From Paenibacillus maysiensis (GTDB lineage: Bacteria; Bacillota; Bacilli; Paenibacillales; Paenibacillaceae), in assembly GCF_000520815.1 (NCBI RefSeq), contig NZ_ASRY01000078.1:1-41780 (forward strand): DNA of 41,780 nt, written 5' to 3'. Made by a program: the position numbers and the translations under genes. Below the pieces are notes generated by a model. It saw nothing but the letters and a program-made list of their open reading frames with translations. It did not search any database and was not told where the DNA came from. This document shows positions 8,889-17,400 of this stretch, piece by piece; position 1 is the first letter of the stretch, and each line of letters begins with the position of its first letter.

Positions 8889-8975
8889 ATAAAATTAATT
8901 TGAATCTCTGTTGGTTGTGTTTTCAACTTGTCGTTGCTTTGTTTCCGAAAAAAGATTGACGGGCAACAATGTCAT

Positions 8976-9009
8976 CAAAAATAAAGCCAGCTCGCTCATT
9001 AGAGTGGCT
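8976..9009 (-). terminator. Terminator of the GH74 gene
   Basis: On the minus strand the stem AGCCACTC / GAGCTGGCT (one bulged G) is followed by TTATTTTTG, 32 bases after the GH74 stop codon. Confidence 0.65.
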
Positions 9010-9040
9010 GACTTTGACTTAGGATTATTCTTATTAAGGT

Positions 9041-12000
9041 TTAGGGCTCTATCCCCCATTGCTTGCTTCCAGACAGGTAAGCGGTTATTTTAGTGGAATC
9101 TTGTAAACTGTTTGCTGTGGGATTAAAGGAATAATCATCGGTTTGTGTGTAATTGCTCCAGTCCACTTTGGATATCCGGGTTTGCAACTCTACACTTTGA
9201 CCAGGCTCTAAAGAACCCGCAGCCGACTTAAAACCGATCTCTGCATAAGAATCTGCCCTTGGCTTCGCATTGGATAGTGTTTTGAAGCTAGCAATCACAT
9301 TCTCTGTACCGATGCTTGACCAATCCGCGAAGAAATTTTGCGCTTTCTCCCCGTTGATGGTGTAATAATAACGCAATGTAACGTCTGCTAGGGAAACGGA
9401 TGAGGTTCCCGTATTGGTTATTTTAAATTTGGAACTGATTGTATTGCTTGTGGCGGATACATTCCCATTGAAGGTTTGCACCTTCAGAACGCTCTCGCCT
9501 GTTCCCGGCTCACTTGGCGTATCCCCTTTCACCGTAATCGTAAACAACGCATCATTGCCTGTACTAAAATGGAAGTTTAGTGCTGTCTCTCCTTTAGAAA
9601 GTTTAGACAAATACTTGTTGGTAAGAACGACTGTTTCTTCACTAAGCGTATAATCTTCACCTTTGTTCAGCACCACGTTCCCTTGTTGGATGGCTTCCAG
9701 CGTATTACCGTTAAGTGTAAGCTTGACAGTAATATCGGTATTGCTGTTATTCACTCCATAGGTTGCAGTCGTTGGTGTAATACTTGCTTGCCCGGTAGAC
9801 GGCTGATCACCGCCCACACGATCCGCCACCAGAATACCGCGGCCATTTGTTCCCAAATAAGCACGCCCATAAACTCGGGGATCTCCAATAATTGTGGTCA
9901 CTCGAGCATATTGATGCTTGTCGTCATTAATACGCGCCCAGTTTGCGCCAGCATCGTCCGAACGGTAAAATCCACGTGTGCCGTCAATTTTACCAACGAT
10001 AAATACTGCTGCACTGGTGCGATTTGGTGCTGCTTTACCAAAGCCTACAAAATCCGCCTCCTGCACATTATCGAGCTTGGTGAATGTAACGCCGGAATCC
10101 TTGGAATGCCACAAGCCGTATGGCCCTCCATCCTCAGAGCCCCCAGCGAACCACACATCCCCTTCTGCTCCACGTACTGCATTAATATCGGCATTACCTT
10201 CCGTTGGTAAGCCTGATACCGCCGAAGCCGTGAACGATACGCCTCCATTGGTGCTCACATATATTTTTCCGGCGGCGAACGCATAGTATTTGTTAGGATT
10301 CATCCGGTCTGAGGCAATCTTCGCATTCGCTGGAATCCCTGTACTTGCGGTCCATGAGTTGCCGCCTGTTTTGGAGTAAAATACGCCTTTGTCCGAGGTA
10401 CTCCAGAGTAAGCCATTACCATCGGCCGCAACGGCTATGCTTCCACCTCCTGCTGTGCCGGAAGGCTCGCTGTTCGCTTTATACCAGTTTGCTCCGCCAT
10501 CATTGGAGAAGCCGATGGATTTGGCATTCGGATCTTTCTTATAATCTGCTTTGCCTACCCGAGCCATAAAAGCTGGATTCAGCTCGGCATAGTCGATACT
10601 TTCACTGCTTGTAAAAGTGGGATTATCCAGCATTTTAGCTGGAGCCTTGAACAGATCGTCATGTCTGAAACCGGAGACATCCCCTACTGCGCTCACCAAA
10701 GGTGCACCGATTGAGGGGCTTACCAGATCCAAAATCGCAGTTTCCTCTACCCCCTTAGCGGCTACCGAAATGTCCAGCTTACCGCCCTTGTCCCAGTTCG
10801 TCAAATTTTTGGAGCCGTAAATCGTAGCTCCTGTGCCGTATAACATATGGTCTGAATTAAATGGATCAATCTCCAGATCCCCGATCATCCAGCCCAGCTT
10901 GGGCGACACTTCCGGCGGAGCAGGGTTGGCATTGAAAGTCAGCCAAGGCGCACCTGATATATCCAAATTGTATTTCAGCTTGCGAGTTGGATAACCATCG
11001 AATTCCCAAATGGGACTCCAGGTTGCCCCGCTGTCGGTGCTGCGATAAATCGTTGCATCCGGCCACCAGGAATTCAGCGTGGCCACCATAAGAGTACCCG
11101 GCTTCTGCGCGTCTACTGTCAGTCCACCATATCCAAAATAATTGTCCGTGCTGCTATTGGCAACAGGACTTATGTTGGTCCATTGACCGCTAGCTGTATT
11201 CAATTTCCACACATCACCCTTTGTCCCGTCATATGGACCTGCTCCATCGCTATAAGAGATATACAGGTTGCCGTCCGATGACAACACGCCATGATGTGGC
11301 AAATAGCCCGTAGGTTGTCCTGCTACAGCAGACCAGGTTGTCCCGCCATCTGTACTGCAATAGACACTTTGCTTTTTATCTGCTACCCCCACATAAATCG
11401 TCTGTGTAGCTTTGCTGGAAGAGCCCGTCTTTTTGTCAAACGTAATCCAGGCCAAACCGACGATATCACTGGTGTACTCATTGGAAGGGTCCTGAACATA
11501 CGTGCCCGGATTCGGGAAGCTGCTTACCTTGCTCCAGGTTGCCCCGTAATCCGAGCTTTTCCATAGTCCATTACCACTCCGTGCCCCGAAAAATAAAATA
11601 TTGTTCTTATTGGGATCAATCGTCAGCCTCTCCCCCATCGAGCGGCCTGGCATATTGCCTCCCACCTTAAAAGGAAGCTTCGTTGTCTGCCACGTATTGC
11701 CCCGGTCGGTCGACCGCATAATCTGTCCGTTTTGCTTGTCCCATGAATTGGTATACGTACCTGTAGCTATATATACACGGTTCGGATCAACAGGATCGGT
11801 AGCCAACGCATCCACGCCATTTTTGTTCCAATCTTCCCAGCCCACAAAATCCGTCAACGGAATCCAGCTCTCGTCAGCGGGATTCCAGCGATAAGCACCT
11901 CCAATATCTGTACGGGCATAGATCAGATTTTTTTCCTTCTCGTTAAAAATGATACCGGGCACAAAACCGCCACCTCCACCCGTGACCACACTCTTCCAGG

Positions 12001-12112
12001 TATACTCATCACTTGGAGCGGCATGTGTCGGCGTTATCAATCCCGTCCAGGAAGCACCCGCTACCACTAACGCCAGACACGCGATCCTAAACCTGCTTTT
12101 TGCCCTCGTCAT
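9041..12112 (-). CDS. Secreted xyloglucanase: GH74 - CBMX2 - CBM3
   Basis: Extracellular endo-xyloglucanase of 1023 residues. Layout: signal peptide (residues 1-32, ending THA), GH74 double beta-propeller (about 35-755), a CBMX2-type module (about 770-865, starting SITPTTATYGVNN) and a C-terminal cellulose-binding CBM3 (about 880-1023, LKVQTFNGN, NFFADWSSIG, DDYSFNP). Candidate catalytic acids are in RTDIGGAYRW and GDVSGFRHDD, matching the two Asp residues known in the family. BNR-type repeats with S-D-G-G-x-T-W are frequent. I start it at the ATG at 12112: an in-frame TTG three codons upstream directly abuts the AGGAGG, while the ATG lies 9 bases after it. It ends at a hairpin terminator. 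A CRE-like site upstream suggests catabolite control. Confidence 0.95.
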   Translation of the reverse strand: MTRAKSRFRIACLALVVAGASWTGLITPTHAAPSDEYTWKSVVTGGGGGFVPGIIFNEKEKNLIYARTDIGGAYRWNPADESWIPLTDFVGWEDWNKNGVDALATDPVDPNRVYIATGTYTNSWDKQNGQIMRSTDRGNTWQTTKLPFKVGGNMPGRSMGERLTIDPNKNNILFFGARSGNGLWKSSDYGATWSKVSSFPNPGTYVQDPSNEYTSDIVGLAWITFDKKTGSSSKATQTIYVGVADKKQSVYCSTDGGTTWSAVAGQPTGYLPHHGVLSSDGNLYISYSDGAGPYDGTKGDVWKLNTASGQWTNISPVANSSTDNYFGYGGLTVDAQKPGTLMVATLNSWWPDATIYRSTDSGATWSPIWEFDGYPTRKLKYNLDISGAPWLTFNANPAPPEVSPKLGWMIGDLEIDPFNSDHMLYGTGATIYGSKNLTNWDKGGKLDISVAAKGVEETAILDLVSPSIGAPLVSAVGDVSGFRHDDLFKAPAKMLDNPTFTSSESIDYAELNPAFMARVGKADYKKDPNAKSIGFSNDGGANWYKANSEPSGTAGGGSIAVAADGNGLLWSTSDKGVFYSKTGGNSWTASTGIPANAKIASDRMNPNKYYAFAAGKIYVSTNGGVSFTASAVSGLPTEGNADINAVRGAEGDVWFAGGSEDGGPYGLWHSKDSGVTFTKLDNVQEADFVGFGKAAPNRTSAAVFIVGKIDGTRGFYRSDDAGANWARINDDKHQYARVTTIIGDPRVYGRAYLGTNGRGILVADRVGGDQPSTGQASITPTTATYGVNNSNTDITVKLTLNGNTLEAIQQGNVVLNKGEDYTLSEETVVLTNKYLSKLSKGETALNFHFSTGNDALFTITVKGDTPSEPGTGESVLKVQTFNGNVSATSNTISSKFKITNTGTSSVSLADVTLRYYYTINGEKAQNFFADWSSIGTENVIASFKTLSNAKPRADSYAEIGFKSAAGSLEPGQSVELQTRISKVDWSNYTQTDDYSFNPTANSLQDSTKITAYLSGSKQWGIEP

Positions 12113-12291
12113 TGAATTCAACCTCCTTCTCCATTTTCATTTGAATATGTGAGTCATTTCTAGATGAAAGAAATCAGCCGATTCCGGATTCGTTCCTATC
12201 ATTGTATTTCCAACCAACATAGTCTGATTCAATGCTTCTCTCGGCCTCACCTCCAGTCGTTATCAATGAAATGCAACAGGAATTACTTTTT

Positions 12292-12305
12292 ATAAAACGC
12301 TTACA
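12292..12305 (-). promoter_or_regulatory. CRE-like site (CcpA) upstream of GH74
   Basis: On the minus strand TGTAAGCGTTTTAT agrees with 12 of 14 positions of the CcpA consensus TGNAARCGNWWWCA. The two mismatches are at the 3' end. It fits carbon-catabolite control of a polysaccharide hydrolase, 180 bp before the start codon. Confidence 0.4.
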
Positions 12306-12447
12306 TTTTGTCTTGCTCAATAGATTCGTCATCTTTTTCTCGGTTCCTTGTGTAAAAAATCAAGATTATGTTAATATCATCACTTGCTCCACGGTTTACA
12401 ATGTGGGTTTGATCCTTCTCCTGGGCGTTGATACCTTTTATATATTA

Positions 12448-12481
12448 CTATTATGAATTTTTCATATATTGAAATATTTAT
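12448..12481 (+). repeat. 34-bp direct repeat, right copy
   Basis: Partner of 8855-8888 (two mismatches). It lies 32 bases beyond the stop codon of the truncated lipoprotein and about 335 bp upstream of the GH74 start. Confidence 0.8.
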
Positions 12482-12513
12482 TGTGAAAATCGACCAATAA
12501 ATGTTTGCGTAGG

Positions 12514-12660
12514 TCAGGTTTCTGCGGCTTGCCCGCCTCCCGCTGCATTTGCCCCCGTATTCGTAGAATGGGCTCCTCCATTATCTGAGCATGCCGACAA
12601 TTCCAGCACCAGCGACAGGGTTAGAGCTAACATTTTTGCGTATCGACTTGTTCGTTTCAC
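12514..12660 (-). pseudogene. Truncated ABC-type lipoprotein (signal peptide remnant)
   Basis: A 48-codon frame with GTG start, preceded by GGAGAG. It encodes a complete lipoprotein signal peptide (MKRTSRYAKMLALTLSLVLE, lipobox LSAC, Cys24) and a Gly/Asn/Ala/Thr-rich linker (NTGANAAGGGQAAET), then a stop. This is exactly how many Paenibacillus sugar-binding lipoproteins begin, but the rest of the protein is missing: the sequence downstream has no continuation and runs into the 34-bp repeat. I read it as the 5' remnant of a solute-binding protein gene. A genuine tiny lipoprotein is possible but less likely. Confidence 0.6.
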
Positions 12661-12807
12661 TTGTAAAACACTCTCCGTTCTCGTGGGCAATTTTATGAAT
12701 ACATTGCATATTTGAGGCTAATGTCACATTGTTTATAATTCCAATCAGATATATATGAATTGTGCAAATAATTGTATGGATGGATAGAAGACTTAAATTG
12801 ACAACGC

Positions 12808-12831
12808 AAAAAAGAGCCGACAGGAGGCTCT
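12808..12831 (-). terminator. Terminator of the GNAT gene
   Basis: On the minus strand AGAGCC, seven-base loop, GGCTCT, then six T. It lies about 40 bases after the GNAT stop. Confidence 0.7.
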
Positions 12832-12863
12832 CCCCGACTCATTTTTGTTGCTAATCACAGTTT

Positions 12864-12886
12864 TGAATTTTTCAGGTATTGAAAAA
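12864..12886. repeat. Third, partial copy of the repeat core
   Basis: TGAATTTTTCA, GGTAT, TGAAAAA: shares the core of the 34-bp repeats (11 bases, 5-base spacer, TGAAA) and forms the inverted repeat TTTTTCA / TGAAAAA. It overlaps the last codons of the GNAT gene. It may be chance in AT-rich DNA. Confidence 0.35.
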
Positions 12887-13381
12887 CTGACTTACATTCC
12901 CTCGTACCGGATGAGTCTGCTCCCTGTACTCCCCATCCGTATAACTGCCAATCACCTTACGCCAAAAGGACTGCGCTGGCCTGTTCGTGCTCATCTGAGT
13001 CACCTTCCAACGCCCAGCAAAACGTTCAAACAGCTCATGAGCCGCCCACGTCCCGACCCCATTATGCCGATAAGGACGCAGCACAAAAAACTCAGCCATG
13101 TAGTAGTCAGCCTCCCGATTGCTGGACATTCGGTCAACCAGCGCAAAACCTACGGGAACGTCCTGTCTCCAGATCAGAAAAGGCAGCTTCTGTTCACCGC
13201 TTGTCCAGTATTGATACAAGTCCGGGTAAGCCGGGAATGTGCCGTTTTCAGTAACATCAATTCGAAGATAGGCTGTAAAATCATATAAATAAAATTGCAT
13301 GAGCTGCACAATAATGTTCCTCTGGGACTCCGGAACACTTTTGATGGACAGCTTCAATTCCGACTGAATGTCATACCCCAT
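12872..13381 (-). CDS. GNAT-family N-acetyltransferase
   Basis: Acetyl-CoA-dependent acetyltransferase of 169 residues. Motif A is visible as AEFFVLRPYRHNGVGTWAAHELF, split as the beta-4 strand AEFFVL and the P-loop-like R-x-x-G/A pattern RHNGVG near residue 105. The beta-5 region VTQMSTNRPAQSFWRKVIGS is typical of small-molecule acetyltransferases. The substrate is unknown. GAGAGGTG precedes the ATG. It is divergent from the XerS-like recombinase, and its last codons overlap a copy of the TTTCA/TGAAA inverted repeat described nearby. Confidence 0.85.
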   Translation of the reverse strand: MGYDIQSELKLSIKSVPESQRNIIVQLMQFYLYDFTAYLRIDVTENGTFPAYPDLYQYWTSGEQKLPFLIWRQDVPVGFALVDRMSSNREADYYMAEFFVLRPYRHNGVGTWAAHELFERFAGRWKVTQMSTNRPAQSFWRKVIGSYTDGEYREQTHPVRGNVSQFFNT

Positions 13382-13506
13382 ATTTTCACCTCTCTTGATG
13401 GATCAGTTCGTTCTTTACTTCGATTCGCATTCCATCTTCCCTTCCATCCGGTGCTGTTCAAAATATGCTAAAATACATATATTATGACTGGACGAGGTGG
13501 AACCCA

Positions 13507-14607
13507 ATGAATATACAAAAGATTATCGACCGGCGCAAACTGGACGAAAAAATGCCGGGATTACCATGGTACGTGCAGCAATTTATGGATTACAAGCTGC
13601 CCGATCTGTCCCCTTCCACATTGCTGGAATATGTGCGGGATTATGAAGCTTTTTTCACATGGCTTCGCTCGGAAGGCTTGTCTGCCGGAGAGAAGAACGC
13701 CCAAGTTACGCTGGGAGAATTGGAGACGCTCCATATGGATAGTATTACAGGCTATCGTTTGTTTCTATCGACTAAGCGTGAAGGCTCCAATTCCCGCATT
13801 ACGATTTCACGTAAGCTTTCGTCCCTGCGTTCCCTCTTTCATTATTTGAGCCAGATCGCTGAGGATGAAAACTTTTATCCTTTGCTCAAGCGCAACATTA
13901 TGGCCAAGGTCGAAATCAAGCGTATACATAAACCCAAGGACACGGCCGCCAAGCTCAAAGGAAAAATACTGGAGGAGGAAGAGCTGCTTGAATTCATCGG
14001 TTATATTTATGAAGGCTATGGTCAGGATTTGGCCGATAACAAACAGGCGTTATACTCCTATGAACTGAACAAGGAACGGGATGCCTGCATCGCCAGTCTC
14101 ATTTTGAACTCGGGCCTGCGCGTATCCGAAATCGTCAATCTGAATCTGGATGATTTAGATATAAACAATAAATTACTATATGTGTACCGGAAAGGAAATA
14201 ACGACGAAACCTTTAAAACGCCGGTGTATTTCCGCGAGCAATCCAAAGATGATCTCGCACTTTATTTGTCCCTGCGGCATACACGTTATCGCACACCCAA
14301 AAAGGAAAAGGCGCTCTTTGTCGCGCGTCCTAACGGCAGTACAGAAGGAAAACGGATGACCAAAAGAGCGATTCAGGCGATGATCATCAAGTACGCCAAA
14401 CGGTTCGGCAAACCTTACCTGACCGTTCACAAGCTCCGTCATTCCTTTGCCACCGACTACTATTTGCAAAACGATATTTACAAAACGAAGGAGCAACTCG
14501 GCCATGCTTCCACGGAAACGACGGAAGTCTATGCCCATCTGACCGACAAGACCATGTCCCAAGCGATCGAACGACGAGTGGAGACTCAAACCGACTCAGC
14601 CGATTGA
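13507..14607 (+). CDS. xerS: Tyrosine recombinase, XerS-like
   Basis: Site-specific recombinase of 366 residues. An N-terminal SAM-like core-binding domain (about 20-130) is followed by a catalytic domain with all expected residues: R205 (SGLRVSE), K229 (YRKGN), H308-x-x-R311 (HKLRHSF), H333 (LGHAS) and Y342 (EVYAH). Length, the N-terminal LPWYVQQF and the NKERDACIASLILNSGLR pattern resemble XerS, the single recombinase of streptococci and lactococci. Paenibacillus normally also has XerC/XerD elsewhere, so its role here is open. The start at 13507 has GAGGTGG 7 bases upstream; an in-frame ATG at 13465 lacks one. No phage or integrative-element genes adjoin it. Confidence 0.88.
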   Translation: MNIQKIIDRRKLDEKMPGLPWYVQQFMDYKLPDLSPSTLLEYVRDYEAFFTWLRSEGLSAGEKNAQVTLGELETLHMDSITGYRLFLSTKREGSNSRITISRKLSSLRSLFHYLSQIAEDENFYPLLKRNIMAKVEIKRIHKPKDTAAKLKGKILEEEELLEFIGYIYEGYGQDLADNKQALYSYELNKERDACIASLILNSGLRVSEIVNLNLDDLDINNKLLYVYRKGNNDETFKTPVYFREQSKDDLALYLSLRHTRYRTPKKEKALFVARPNGSTEGKRMTKRAIQAMIIKYAKRFGKPYLTVHKLRHSFATDYYLQNDIYKTKEQLGHASTETTEVYAHLTDKTMSQAIERRVETQTDSAD

Positions 14608-14617
14608 TGTCTCAGCC

Positions 14618-15160
14618 CTACTCACCCGGGACTCCTTCTCTCTGCTTCTGAATCTGTCCAAGTAACCAGCGGCCTGCCGGGCCGTTGGCATCGGCGGGAA
14701 ATATCTGTATCGTTTTATCCGAAAAATGGCTCTGTGCCCAACCCGTTTGATCCTCCCAAACCGCTGCTCCCTGTACATTTGTCAGCTCAGTGGTAAGCTG
14801 GGCATCCGATTGTTCCCGCACCATGACCAGCTTCGGATAATTCTCCTGCTTGAAGCCTTCTAGCAACACACAGTCGTATGCCTGAAAATGCCGGATTAGT
14901 CCGGTGACAGGCCGACTATGCTCCTCTACAATGGCTGTTCTTCCACCTGAAACAATGGCTATGCCTTCGGCTCCCGCTTGTCGGTGCTTGTACGTATCTG
15001 TTCCCTCATGATCCATCTCAAACTCATGTCCATCATGCTTGATCACAGCTACGCGTAGCCCGGACTCCCGCAAATAGCGAATCAACCCTCCGAGAAAGGT
15101 CGTTTTCCCCGTATTTTTGAATCCGACGACCTGACATACATACGGATTTATCCTATTCAC
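14618..15160 (-). CDS. mobB: Molybdopterin-guanine dinucleotide biosynthesis protein MobB
   Basis: GTP-binding accessory protein for attaching GMP to the molybdenum cofactor, 180 residues. Walker A is GFKNTGKTT near residue 14, followed by IKHDGHEFEMDHEGTDT and HRQAGA, and Walker B-like CVLLEGFKQ near residue 105, all characteristic of MobB. I use the GTG at 15160, whose GTGA overlaps the stop of moeA by four bases and gives the normal short N-terminus. An ATG at 15193 would add 11 residues inside moeA and has AGGGG upstream, so it remains possible. It is the second gene of a moeA-mobB pair. Confidence 0.9.
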   Translation of the reverse strand: MNRINPYVCQVVGFKNTGKTTFLGGLIRYLRESGLRVAVIKHDGHEFEMDHEGTDTYKHRQAGAEGIAIVSGGRTAIVEEHSRPVTGLIRHFQAYDCVLLEGFKQENYPKLVMVREQSDAQLTTELTNVQGAAVWEDQTGWAQSHFSDKTIQIFPADANGPAGRWLLGQIQKQREGVPGE

Positions 15161-16434
15161 GTCACATGACCGCCTAGAAGCACCAGCACACATACCTCTT
15201 CCCCTGCACGCAAGCCTTCTGTTGTCGGAGGAATCACGATCAGACAGTCGGTGTCCTTAATCGTCACCATGGCGCTGGATTCATCTACTCGCGCAGGAAT
15301 CGCGTAAACTTGCCCATTGCGTATTTCCAGGGAGCTCCGTACAAAACGGGTAAAATTATTCACCTTCGTATAATCTGCCCCCAACCGCGCCGTCCAGGTT
15401 TGCAAATACGGCTGCTCTGAAGACAGCATCATTTGGATGGTGGGTCGCACAAACAACTCACAGCCTACAAAGCACGCGCCAGGATTGCCAGAAAGCGCAA
15501 ATAACAGCTTACCGTCAATGACCGCGGCTGTAGTCACACTGCCCGGACGCATGGTGACCTTGTTAAACAGCATATCTACATCTTCCTGTCGTACCAGATC
15601 GCCCATAATATCAAAATCCCCCACCGATACACCGCCACTCGTGACGACGATATCGTAGGCAGCTATCGCTTCACGTACAGAAGCACGGGCGAGAGCCAAA
15701 TCATCATGAATGGCTTGCAGGATGAACGGCTCCCCCCCTGCCTCCCTGATTTGTGAAGCCAGCATATATGTATTGCTGTTCCGAATTTTCCCCGGCTGCA
15801 ACGGCTCATCCACGGCAAGCAATTCCGAACCTGTGGAAAAAACGGCCACCCGTGGCTTCCTGTAGACGGGTACCCGATGCACACCAAAGGTAGCCAGCAC
15901 CGAGATGTGCCCTGCCCCCAGACAGGTTCCTTTGCTGAGTAGAAGCTGATCTTCCTGAATCTCATGGCCGATTGGTGTCACATTTTTGCCGATTTCCATG
16001 CGCTTCTTCAGGCCGACATATACCTGTCCATCTTCCTCACGTAGCTGTGTTGCTTCCAGCATAACAACTGTGTCTGCCCCTTCAGGCAACTGTGCTCCTG
16101 TCATGATGCGCGCCGCCAATCCCGTCTCCACCCGCTTGTCCGATACGGTGCCGCATGGAATTTCATCAATCACGCGTAGCCAGATTTCCTGACCGGACGA
16201 ACAGACTTCAGTGTCCGAACCAAGGATGGCGTATCCATCCATGCCTGAACGACGGAAGCTGGGATATGGGTGTGGTGCGGTCAAATCCATCGCCAAATAA
16301 CGTCCATGGGCCTGCTCCAGTCCTACATCCTCCCGCTCTCCCTGTTTAACATGAGCAGCTATTCTTCTTTGCGCTTCTTCCACTTGAACCGCTTTGCGCT
16401 GAAATTTATCCGAATTTAATTGTACCTGATTCAT
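15157..16434 (-). CDS. moeA: Molybdopterin molybdenumtransferase MoeA
   Basis: Inserts molybdate into adenylylated molybdopterin. It has 425 residues. Motifs are RSGMDGYAI near residue 65, the AAPVxxAxxI-like GLAARIMTGAQLPEGADTVV near 110, STGSELL near 200, TSGGVSVGDFD near 265 and LSGNPGACFVG near 310. The C-terminal domain IV is present. The start ATG at 16434 has GGAG eight bases upstream; a TTG 22 codons earlier is in frame but unlikely. mobB overlaps its stop by four bases. The pair implies a molybdoenzyme elsewhere, for instance nitrate reductase. Confidence 0.94.
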   Translation of the reverse strand: MNQVQLNSDKFQRKAVQVEEAQRRIAAHVKQGEREDVGLEQAHGRYLAMDLTAPHPYPSFRRSGMDGYAILGSDTEVCSSGQEIWLRVIDEIPCGTVSDKRVETGLAARIMTGAQLPEGADTVVMLEATQLREEDGQVYVGLKKRMEIGKNVTPIGHEIQEDQLLLSKGTCLGAGHISVLATFGVHRVPVYRKPRVAVFSTGSELLAVDEPLQPGKIRNSNTYMLASQIREAGGEPFILQAIHDDLALARASVREAIAAYDIVVTSGGVSVGDFDIMGDLVRQEDVDMLFNKVTMRPGSVTTAAVIDGKLLFALSGNPGACFVGCELFVRPTIQMMLSSEQPYLQTWTARLGADYTKVNNFTRFVRSSLEIRNGQVYAIPARVDESSAMVTIKDTDCLIVIPPTTEGLRAGEEVCVLVLLGGHVT

Positions 16435-16542
16435 ATCTTCACTCCGTTCTTCTGAAAAATACTCTCTTTCTGTTATAACGCTAAAACCGTTATCTGGCAA
16501 ATGCGGATAGTATTTATTGGGTCGTGGCCAGTCTCTATGCGC

Positions 16543-16579
16543 AAAAAAACAGCCCGGAATCTCATACCCAGGCTGTTTT
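16543..16579 (-). terminator. Terminator of the DUF4247 gene
   Basis: On the minus strand AAAACAGCC, 16-base loop, GGCTGTTTTTTT. It ends the DUF350-DUF4178-DUF4247 unit before moeA. Confidence 0.85.
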
Positions 16580-16628
16580 GGCAGGTGCTATTTTAGAATT
16601 TTGATCATCATTACACTTCTTGACCCCA

Positions 16629-17387
16629 TCATCGTCGGCTTCGTCGACTGATTTTACCTGAGCCGCTGCGTGTTTTAGGCTTGCTGTAAGATCTCCGCGG
16701 CGAATCAAAAATGCTGGAACCGCCGCTGCTGCCCCGGTCACGTGAAATCGAGCCCCTGCTCGGTGAACTGCCGCTGGAGCCTCTGTCGAACAGACTTCCG
16801 CTGGAACCGACACTGGAATCAGACCCCTTACCCCTGCGGGTAACGGAACCCTTCCGCTCTACCGTAATCGGCGGGATCGCTTTCTTCTCCTGCACCGTAG
16901 GTGCACGATACTGGCCCTGAGAAGGTCGGTATACATCTCTGCTTGAATACCCCCGGTAAGAGCCAGATCCGCGTAACGAATCAAACAGAGCATCCAGTAC
17001 GGTTGCCGTTAAGTATCCTTTTAGAAAGCTGGAACTGTAATTTTGCTCGACATACTTCTTGCTGTCAATTTCAATTAATGTATCTTCCTTCTTGGCTGGA
17101 TCTTGCTGTAAATGGTACCATTCATCGCTGTACACCAGAAACATCCGTTCATTGCTCTGCGGCGACATTTGTTCCGGTTCACGCTGTTCTTTCAGTTCCT
17201 CCGCCACTACCGGAACCGTTTTGCCTGCGGCGCGATACACGTACGAGGTCGAATTGCCGCTGCCGCTGACCGATTCCAGCGGGTACGTATCTTTCACATT
17301 TGGCGCACCGCAGCCGCTTAACACGGATACGAACAAGCTCAGCGCCACAATGACCTTTAATGCATACTGCCAGGTGCGTTTGCCCAT
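16629..17387 (-). CDS. DUF4247 lipoprotein with Ser/Arg/Gly-rich tail
   Basis: Exported lipoprotein of 252 residues. The signal peptide has lipobox LSGC (Cys26). The middle carries a DUF4247-like region with EWYHLQQDP and a predicted YVEQNYSSSFLKGYLTATVLD segment (about 110-135). From about residue 140 the protein is low complexity, rich in Ser, Gly and Arg, ending KISRRSRR, so strongly basic. It follows the DUF4178 gene by 13 bases and belongs to the pspA-associated cluster. Function is unknown. The position outside the membrane next to PspA and a small membrane protein suggests an envelope-stress or membrane-integrity role. A clear terminator follows. Confidence 0.8.
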   Translation of the reverse strand: MGKRTWQYALKVIVALSLFVSVLSGCGAPNVKDTYPLESVSGSGNSTSYVYRAAGKTVPVVAEELKEQREPEQMSPQSNERMFLVYSDEWYHLQQDPAKKEDTLIEIDSKKYVEQNYSSSFLKGYLTATVLDALFDSLRGSGSYRGYSSRDVYRPSQGQYRAPTVQEKKAIPPITVERKGSVTRRGKGSDSSVGSSGSLFDRGSSGSSPSRGSISRDRGSSGGSSIFDSPRRSYSKPKTRSGSGKISRRSRR

Positions 17388-17400
17388 GTGTCACCCTCTC

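Larger units (their letters stand above)
8691..9040. other. 350-bp convergent intergenic region
   Basis: No convincing gene. It holds a LexA-like box (8767-8780), the left copy of a 34-bp direct repeat (8855-8888) and the terminator of the GH74 gene (8976-9009). An open frame of 60 codons at 8911-9093 overlaps the end of the GH74 gene and has no ribosome binding site, so I do not call it. Confidence 0.6.
12113..12513. other. Upstream region of the GH74 gene
   Basis: 400 bp with no supported gene. It holds the GH74 ribosome binding site (AGGAGG at about 12122-12127), a CRE-like sequence at 12292-12305 and the right copy of the 34-bp repeat at 12448-12481. No -35/-10 pair stood out clearly. 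Confidence 0.5.

Noticed and set aside
8911..9093. 60-codon open frame on the plus strand near the GH74 end
   Set aside because: Overlaps the GH74 terminator and coding end, has no ribosome binding site and no domain.
9683..10210. 175-codon open frame on the plus strand
   Set aside because: Antisense to the GH74 gene; composition is that of a shadow frame.
12845..13288. 147-codon open frame on the plus strand
   Set aside because: Antisense to the GNAT gene, whose motif A is clear.
13507..14607. XerS-like recombinase read as integrase of a genomic island
   Set aside because: No tRNA, attachment repeats, phage or conjugation genes adjoin it, and neighbours are housekeeping (moeA, mobB, GNAT).
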